Source of the DNA: Marisa cornuarietis
Lineage: Eukaryota; Mollusca; Gastropoda; Architaenioglossa; Ampullariidae
Length of the DNA stretch: 64,000 nt
Direction of reading: 5' to 3'
Assembly: GCA_004794655.1 (NCBI GenBank)
Contig: SMMW01000565.1
Location: 2,188,001 to 2,252,000, forward strand
The translations under genes were made by a program, and so were the position numbers. The notes beneath the pieces were generated by a model, which had not been told where the DNA came from, made no database searches, and saw only the letters and a program-made list of their open reading frames with translations. Within the stretch, counting starts at the first letter, position 1, and every line of letters begins with the position of its first letter. Shown here piece after piece: positions 56,000 through 64,000 of this stretch.

Positions 56000-58900
56000 A
56001 CTGAAACACTTTAAAAAATTTTTTTTTAACTTGAGGCTCTGTTCTAAGGTGGTCGTGTTCACAGTACGAGTGTCCTTGGATGCTGAGTTGAAAATAAAGT
56101 TACTGATTTCAGTTCTGTATTCACGAGGAATAAGGAAAGTAATAAAAAATAATTAATGAACCGAGGAGGAAATAAGAAGGAGGTATTTGTGATCTTCGGA
56201 TTAGAATCTTTGGTGACAAGGTGCGTGACGTGTGCAGATATATGAAGTGACTCACTCTGTCCCAATCTTTCTCGAATGTCATTGGTGTGTTTTCCTCTTA
56301 TCATTGAAGATGGGCAGACTTCTTGAAGACACTGCAGAAGGCATCGTTTAAACGCAAGAGCTGGATTCTCCTTCAATTCAGAATAATAAATTTATTTAAT
56401 AGCCATCAGCACAAAAGAAACAGAATGTATTCTTTTACTGGACCACAGAAGCTTTATAAACAGCATCAAAGCTTCCTTCTAAAATAATGGAGTTAGGTTG
56501 ATGGAAAGATCGAACTGCGAGTGAAACAATGCAAAAAGTGAACAGAGGGAAGAACAAAGGAAGTCAGGAGCAGCAATTTAAAACTAGGATTGTCAACGGA
56601 ATTGCGGATGAATAATTTGAGCAAGACACGACAGAACAGAACTACAATTTCCTTTTTTTTCAATCCCATCTTCTTCCAAAGAGGATGGATTTGTCGATCA
56701 TGGAAGATAAAGGAGTTTATACCCTGGGTACTTACACTTTAAAAATTCCTTTTCATATTTTTAAAATGTTACCCCTATTTCCGGTCCATCTTGCGCTTAA
56801 AAGTGGTTTCGTGACTTCTCCACCTACGTTTCAGTCTCAAGGCCCGACCATGAGGCCAGTTCGTGCTCTTCAAGCTGTGTGTGCGTGTAGTCATCAAAAC
56901 CAGAACCCTGATCGTAACAGCGTTTTTGAGCTGTTTGTCCATCATGGCGGACCGAACGATGCGTGAATGCTGCGCAGCACGCACACACACACTCTAACAG
57001 CATTTTAAGACTCCGTCACCACAGGAATGCACTCAATCGCTCAGACTCTTCCGCGCATGCCAACACGCATGGGTAAACATGGCTTTCCACCACCCCAAGT
57101 CCTGCCTGCTGCAGGATTAACACTGTACGGAGAAGGGGAAGATTCAGTTCAGATCACAAAAGAAAAAAGATATGAACATGGCGCCATTATTTCCACTAAT
57201 AATTATTTCTATGCCTGAATTTTCCGGTCGCGCTCTACTACCGGAACAAGATGATGGATTGGGCCAAACCCTCGTCTCATCATCCTTCTCTGTACCACGC
57301 TTACAGCAGCCAATGGTCCTGGTGTCCATACTCAGGTTCCCGTCTGTACCTCACGATGAGTGGTTGTGGACTTTTTGTTTTCCGCGGGAGGATTTAGTGA
57401 GCCTAAGTAGAACTTAGGGGCGTCGGAAACGGACACAAGTTGTCAAACACGTAGCTATATTCAAGAATCCTTTTTTATATCACCGTCATGGGAAACCAAT
57501 GTTGAAATAATCACATATTCACCAGGACATGCCTGGTTAAGAAGACCCTTCAACACCCTGCATCCATGTAAGATGTGAGGGGACATGTGTGAGACAAGCG
57601 GGACGTGTGCAAATGTACGATGTGCGATGTACAAAATAATTTTGTCCTGATTTGACTGCTTGACTTTTTTTAATGCCACCTTTTTCTCCAGCAGAGGTGA
57701 TTGATTATAGTCAACCATCATTCACTGTCCATCGACATAACAACGATTCGAATTTTTCAGGCGTAGCAAATCCCCGAGCATGAAGCAAGGACTGTAATAA
57801 CGAGTAGACTTCATTATTTAGTTCGAAATATGTGGTTCAGGACAAGTCTTAATGTGTTTTAGAATTTGTTTCCTTTCCTGTAATCAGAGATGAACTGGAT
57901 AAACTGCGAAGTAGGCGCTAGCACTGGATATTTGGGTTACCATTATGGTTATACGGGTAATTTACGGTTCAGGTAATGGAATAATTATTAGTGGAGGTAA
58001 TGCGACCATGTTCATATCTGTTTTCAATCTTCTTTGTGATCCTAACTGTCTCACCTTCTTCCCTCACTCTCCTGTGTTTCCTCTGTACAACATTAAACAT
58101 ACAGCAGGTTACATTTCAGCTTAAAAATGTGCGTTGTGCACGGAAGCACGTGCACAGCATTCACTCACGGGTCCCATCAGTCGAGCTACGTAAGCGGGGA
58201 CATCAATCACCAAAGGACACCCACACACAAAAAAAAACCAACTCCGAAATTGTTCCAGTTCGACCCCCTGGATTCCCGTCCTATTCTGAACTAACATCAG
58301 CACAAAACCTGTGAGGGGAGTGGGTAGGGGAAATGTAAGCTCAATCATTCAGATGGTGGGTGGGGGGGGAAGGGATTTGAATGAGACTCAATCTTTGCAT
58401 GAACTTTGTCCCAAGAATTCGTTTCTCCGGATATCACCTCGATTTGTTTCTCCTCACTCGGCTATGACCAGTTAGCATCGTCAAGCACAAACCGGTTCTC
58501 ATGGCATTAGGGTTTGATTAAACCAGTTTAGAAAGGCCAGGGTTTTATCAAACCTATTGTTTAAGAATTAGCAATGTTATTAACCTAAAGATGAAGAAGG
58601 TAAAGATAAACCGAAAACAGAAAGGGGAAAAGTCAACACGAGCTACAAGATAACACTTAGGGGTTACATATATCGTATTAACAGACTTTTGTAGTACATT
58701 TCCTCACTTGACCATAGGCGCTATACATAGTGTAAAATACACAATGAACACAGCATAAATACATTCGTAATCTAAAAGATATCAACAAATAAATATCCAG
58801 CGAAAACAACACTGCATCAAAACAGAGGATGAAGATGTGACAGCGAGGGGGATAAAGACTGGTCTGAGGCTGTATTTGAAATAAACTCCTATCTACGACC

Positions 58901-60548
58901 TCTGACCCTCTGTATCTTATTTTTATATTGATGTAGATTGCTTGTGATTATCAACATTCGTCACTACTTCAATACATTGTTGCTGGTACGGTGTTAAAAG
59001 TTTTTTTTTACCTCGGTTTTCTGAAGAGAAAATGTTAACGGCTCCTTGGTGATATTCTATGTAAAATATTGGAAATAATGAAGGTAAATATGTCTTTACT
59101 GGGGCAGTGTGCATGTTGTAAGATTAGTGGAGGTCTTAAGCTTCTCCCTGTGTTTGATTATCTTTTATTCATAACAAACAGAAGCTTATTACAAAAGCGC
59201 AACATTCAGATAAAAGGATTTTATAAGGAAAGCCCGACGGTTCAGAAAGATTAATTTGTGAATAAATTCCTTGATGCCCCTAAAAGTGCTGCATTATTCT
59301 TCGATGGAAAAGCTGGCTTTTTAGTTTGTGTCAGGGGGGTTTTGGCATTCTGCTGTTCAAAAATCCCTTCGGATAAAGCCAACGAGGTCGGATTTTTCAC
59401 ATAAGAAGAAAGGGGATTGAGTTAACATTTTACATGGTGACTCACGGTCACAAAAGTAACACTCGCTTTTAATAATAAAATTTGATGCTAGCTGCTTTAT
59501 AATCTTATTTCCAGCCAGAGAGAAAAAAATTAATGCTGGAGTTGGCAAGCGTGTTCTTTTTTCCAGAGTGCAACAAAGCAAAGTGTTTGACGGAAGTAGC
59601 TCTGGTGAAGAGTCGTGTTCACTGTGAGGGTAAACGAGCAAACTTCCGGTCCCAGCATGCCCTCCGGCAGTCAAATACAGACTAACAGGAACGATTTGCT
59701 AAAAGCAGAGAGAGAGAGAGAGCAAGGTATTGCCAAGGTATTAACCTGATAACAAACAATAGAATAGGAAGTTCACAGTAGCACCTGTAAACGGAAATTG
59801 CCAATAGGGCAACGGCGTCCACTAAGTCAAGTCCTCACCAATAAGGACTTATTTATGGTGCAGACTTTAAATAAGGCGACTGCATTATTTCGACACAATC
59901 GCTAGGCCAACAGACAGGTAAACAGACAAACTGGCACCCGGGGTATGCTGGTACCCAGGCATACATAAAGCTGGAGAGATTAACGAACACTGTACAGGTA
60001 GCTATACAAAGAGACAGACTGCGAGACAAAAACAAAAGAGATAAAAATCCAGAAATATGGATGACTGAGACATAGACTTGGAGACAAGTAGGTAGAGAGG
60101 GGTATCCATAGTCAGACAAACACGCAGCTAAACAAATGAACTGTCGAACGGATGAAAAGATAGACTTAGATAGATAGATAGATGTCCTTAAGTGTCACCT
60201 GTTCATAGCTTCTACCGTAAAATTACGAAGTCCACTTCTAGAGAGAAAATAATGTAGAGAGTTCAGGAGTTTACAAGGAGAGAAGTTAAATGCACCTTCT
60301 CCCGGATTCAAACTGTCCAAACCTAAACCTCGCCCCCACCGCCACCGCCATCACCGCCACGACGACGACGACGTCTCATTTCTGCGGCGCTAGAGACCTT
60401 GTGAGGGAAAATCCTTGACTTCATCGAAGACCAGACTCCATTTCGTCCAAAATAAAAAGAAAAAAATTGTTAGTAACCACCTGCTTTAGTCGACTCAGTT
60501 ACGTAGAGACAAGTCAGTCTAACTGGCATGCTATCTTGTCACGGCACC

Positions 60549-60549
<1 letters not shown>
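56000..60549. other. Noncoding interval in inferred intron
   Basis: Unique sequence with a few simple runs, such as (GATA)n at 60168-60182 and (CCGCCA)/(GAC)n at 60337-60373. No exon of the LHFPL-type gene, no pol III boxes and no transposon ends recognised. Confidence 0.45.
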
Positions 60550-60588
<39 letters not shown>

Positions 60589-60620
60589 GCACATACACAC
60601 GCACGCACGCACGCACACAC
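60550..60620 (+). repeat. (TC)n(AC)n(GCAC)n compound microsatellite
   Basis: A TC run, then a CA run, then GCAC tetramers. A similar TC/CA compound lies at 61000-61056. Confidence 0.93.
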
Positions 60621-61011
60621 ATACACGCGTATTTTGCGATTGCGGGCTCCCAAGTTGCTCGTAAATGTGTCAACGATTGATATAGCGAAATATATGGATA
60701 CACACGAAATTAAAGGTGTCAGCCATGGAAGCATCAGAAAAATAAAATAAAATAAAATATTATCTGTCTGGCGCAGAGAACAACCTTGACCTCAAAAGGT
60801 TATGTCTACAGGGAACTTTCTTATTTAACAGGTCAGAAACTTCTTTTACATTTGACAGAGCAGAGAAACTGACAATTATTTTGAGAATATGAAATTTTTC
60901 GCCCACGAATATTTAAAAAAAAACAGCGCTATCTAAATTTCTTTTGGAAAATTCGGTACATTAAAGGTGAAAGTGAAAAAAACACTATCTCCGTCTCTCT
61001 TTCTTTCTCTT

Positions 61012-61055
<44 letters not shown>

Positions 61056-62013
61056 ATTTTTTATCGCAATGGCAATTTCTTGCCTTTACATAAACAACGA
61101 TGGTGAGAAGGATAGCAGTGCTTGGCATAATGCCTGTGAATTACAATTTTTGTTTGTTTGTTTGTGTCAATAACATTAAAAATCGTTTGATGCGAAAAAT
61201 TTACATGGACTATTATTGTATCTGTGCTATAGTCTTGCTTAACAACGACAGAGTTTACCATCCATGCAGCTGGACCAGTGTGTCCAAAAAACTGACAACC
61301 GAGGAAGTAGAAGAAAGAGAGAGTGTGTGTGTGTGTGTGTGTGATAAACAGTGGCAGACAGGCAGACAGATAGTGAAGAATTGAAAAATAAGAGATACTA
61401 GAGATAAGCTAACAGAAGACCCAAAGGAACATTAAGGAGAGAAACAGAAAAGATTAGGAAGGAGGGAAGACAAAGAAGAAGGAATAAGAAAGGCTCCCTC
61501 CCCCTAAACCAAGGTTTATGCATGTATTTGGTGTGTAACTCTTATTCGCATGTTCGCGGCTCCCTGGTCTTATCACCTGTCGTGGAAGCCATTCAAGTAG
61601 CATCGATCTCACCCTCTGGTGAAGGTTTGAGGTGGTTTACTGCCCGAGGACTCGCGCCGTTTGGGAACTTTATGTCGCTGGCGGAGTAAGAAGAGCGCGC
61701 CACGGCCACTGTTGTTTTACATGTGGAATGGATGGTTTTACAATGATCGGAACTGTCGCCAGAATCGTTTGGTTTGGTGCGCTTTCGATCTTTCACGCGC
61801 TTTCTGCTTGAGCCGGACGATTTTGTGCGTGGGAAATTCTTCCATGGGAACGCGGAGTCGGACGAGCGGTGAAAAGGCAGTGTGACAATAAAAGCAAGGT
61901 CCATTTCCTGCTGTTTATTCCAAAGGATCGGTTCTTCGCTCCTCTTTCTCTCTTTCCATTTCTTTGACTATCTTAGGAGAGTGTTTTGTTCTTCGGTAAG
62001 GTCACTGTCAATG

Positions 62014-62240
62014 CACCATAACGACGACAACGATGACAATGATGACGACGATGAGGATGAAGACGACGACAATGAGGATGAGGATGAAGACGACGATGAC
62101 AATGAGGACGAGGATGAGGACAACAGCGATGATTATGATGACGGGGAGGATAACAACGAGAACAACGATGATGACAATGATGACGACAGAAATGAGGACG
62201 ATGAAGATTTTGACATCGATGACGATGTCGATGATGATGG
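62014..62240 (+). repeat. GAC/GAT/GAG codon-type repeat
   Basis: Degenerate GAC, GAT, AAC and GAG triplets in one phase encode an Asp/Glu/Asn-rich run on the plus strand (from ATG 62010 to TAG at 62314, about 100 codons). There is no other recognisable domain. I treat it as an interrupted (GAY)n microsatellite rather than a gene. Confidence 0.7.
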
Positions 62241-62319
62241 ATGGACTTTTCGCGGATCTGGACCTACATCTCAATGTCTCGATAAATTAACTACCTTCTC
62301 CCACACAGTTTGGTAGGAG

Positions 62320-64000
62320 ATGACTTCGCTCACTGCCCTGCAGCCGTAAAAGACGCTCACTCGCAGTTTTCGGGTGCATACCCGTGATTCAGTATGTGAA
62401 AGGAAGGAACAGTTTGTTATGAAAATACGCCACGTGCTGCTTGCTGGCATTGCTCTGTGGAGAGTATGGAGGGCTTTGCAAAAGTTGGCTTCATTAGCTG
62501 CAGACTCCAGGACCAACAGAGGAACAAGCAGCGAGGGGGTTAAATGCTTCTGTCATTACCTAAGGTTGTCTTGTTCAGTAAAAGGCAAAAAGGCTTTGCT
62601 AAAGGTATCATGCTGTAAAGTGTTTCCAACCCCACGACATATAATAAAATGCTTTTTCTTCCGGGGGTAGGGAGATATTTGATTGTTGCTTGTTTTTTTT
62701 TTTTTTTTTTTTTTGAATTAATCGCAGCTGGGAATGGAGATAAGATGCGGGGTGGTACTCATAAACTGGAGATACACCTACCTGGGGATAGGAAATAGAA
62801 GCGAAGGGATTTGCTCTATGCACAAACAAACGCAGGCGTAGTTGCTCAAAAGTCTTGTGGTTGGACCTTAATTATCATCTCACCCCTGGGCGAGCTTTTA
62901 CGGAAGTAAAACAAACTAAAGGTACTCGGGGTAGCGACCACGTAGTGGCGTAGCTACATCCTCTAAAGCTTAATAACATTGAAGAACATCGCTCACCTGA
63001 GATACTAAACAACAAGTTCTTTGTGTGCTAATGGTGTGAACTTTGGCGAAGGATGTTCGTTATCTGGAAAAAAACAACTTATTACTAAAAAGGGTGCATC
63101 CGCCTGAACACTATTGAATTAAAAAAAATTCTGCTTGTGTCCCATAATTATTCAACTGATTATTTCAGAGATAATTCAACTGAGAACTACACTAAATTTT
63201 AGGTTATGTTTGCTCTGCTAGCTTCTAGTCTGATACCCAAGCATTCTCCCGCCCCCACCCCACCTCTCTCTCTCTCTCTCTCTGTGTTATCGAGAAAAAA
63301 GCTTGGAGGTTGTTGAATAATAAGTTTTTATTGGCAAGAGGCACGCAATATAGCAAGCCGCTAAGATTGTTTTGCCGGATGTCATTAGCTTGATAAAGCC
63401 GCTGACCTTATACAGAGGATAGATGACATTTTGTGATCAGCCAATAAAAGTAAACGACTCACGTCATCTTGAGAAAACGAGGGGTAGGCGAGTCTCACGT
63501 GCAGTTACTGACAGTAACGCCTAGTGCAGGGCATAGAGCGAGCAAGGGAGGATCAGTTCTTATACCTGTGCTCGAAAACATATATACACTTAATAATACA
63601 TAGACATGTACAAAGAAGCACTCATATATATATATATATTATATCATACACACTAATTCAAGCGCTCACATACGTGACTGAGAGAGAGAGAGAGCACTAA
63701 ACACTGGTCACTAAGACATCAACACGAGGCCACGGTCTTTCTACATTAAATAACCTGGCAACAAGAAAATAAAATACACAATTATATCGAAACTGCGTAT
63801 AATGAAATTTACTTCCTCACTATACAAATCCTTTACTCATACTCTCATACGCTCTTAATCAAGTAATGTATTCTGGATTTCATCAAATATTATGGCTTGT
63901 CTTAACTTTATGACCAAGAAACTTTGCTTCTGAATATTGTAACCAGCTTTGCTTGAATTTTGAAGCAAAACAGAAGTGCTGGTTTGTAGACAAAAATGAG
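62320..64000. other. Noncoding interval in inferred intron
   Basis: A T19 run at 62693-62714, (TC)n at 63266-63282 and (TA)n at 63625-63640; otherwise unique AT-rich sequence. A 98-codon frame at 62374-62670 shows no family similarity. Confidence 0.45.

Larger units (their letters stand above)
45504..64000 (+). other. Probable first intron of the LHFPL-type gene (to window end)
   Basis: After the donor at 45504 I found no exon encoding the missing third and fourth LHFPL helices, in particular the conserved aromatic and Gly-Trp motif that normally follows helix 3. The rest of the window is therefore best read as intron, at least 18.5 kb long. It consists of minisatellites, SINEs, a hAT MITE and unique AT-rich sequence. 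A small exon with unusual sequence could have been missed. Confidence 0.4.

Overview
This is gene-poor nuclear DNA from an animal. Supporting signs are one exon with a consensus GT splice donor encoding part of a four-transmembrane metazoan protein, several tRNA-derived SINE families, non-LTR retrotransposon relics, hAT-type and other inverted-repeat transposons, and very abundant microsatellites and minisatellites. The mix of tRNA-SINEs, (AC)n/(GT)n tracts and degenerate minisatellites fits a marine or freshwater invertebrate, with a mollusc as the best guess. No marker in the window proves the phylum. Nothing here is prokaryotic: there are no operons, rRNA genes, CRISPR arrays or phage genes.

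Layout. 1-12 kb: noncoding DNA with a 269-bp inverted-repeat MITE (1603-1871), a long polypurine stretch, a full-length tRNA-SINE with target-site duplication (5789-6068), a hAT-type MITE (8665-9114), a LINE 3' relic split by a nested MITE (9315-9840), and a diverged ~70-bp tandem array (10.6-11.3 kb). 12-25 kb: (TGAG)n, a 1.3-kb GT/GGGG-rich array (13.8-15.06 kb), two copies of another interspersed repeat (16.5 and 18.75 kb), LINE endonuclease and reverse-transcriptase relics (18.17 and 22.6-23.2 kb), a MITE (20.1 kb) and an 0.8-kb TTTG/TTTC array with 116-bp higher-order units. 25-42.5 kb: a perfect 20-bp hairpin, further SINE pieces, simple-repeat arrays, and several moderately GC-rich unique blocks carrying clusters of developmental transcription-factor-like motifs. 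42.5-45.5 kb: a G+C-rich block holding the probable 5' region and the only convincing coding exon, which encodes an LHFPL-family (PMP22/claudin-like tetraspan) protein and stops at a splice donor after the start of the third membrane helix. 45.5-64 kb: probably the first intron of that gene, containing minisatellites (22, 21/63, 32 and 17-bp units), SINEs, a hAT MITE with a perfect 8-bp target duplication, and an Asp/Glu-codon repeat.

There is no multi-gene system in the window. Most long open frames lie in low-complexity repeats that lack stop codons for compositional reasons and are not listed as genes. The most informative content is one partial gene, probably with a distal 3' part outside the window, and a well-preserved record of nested transposons and repeat arrays. 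I did not find an undescribed biological system.
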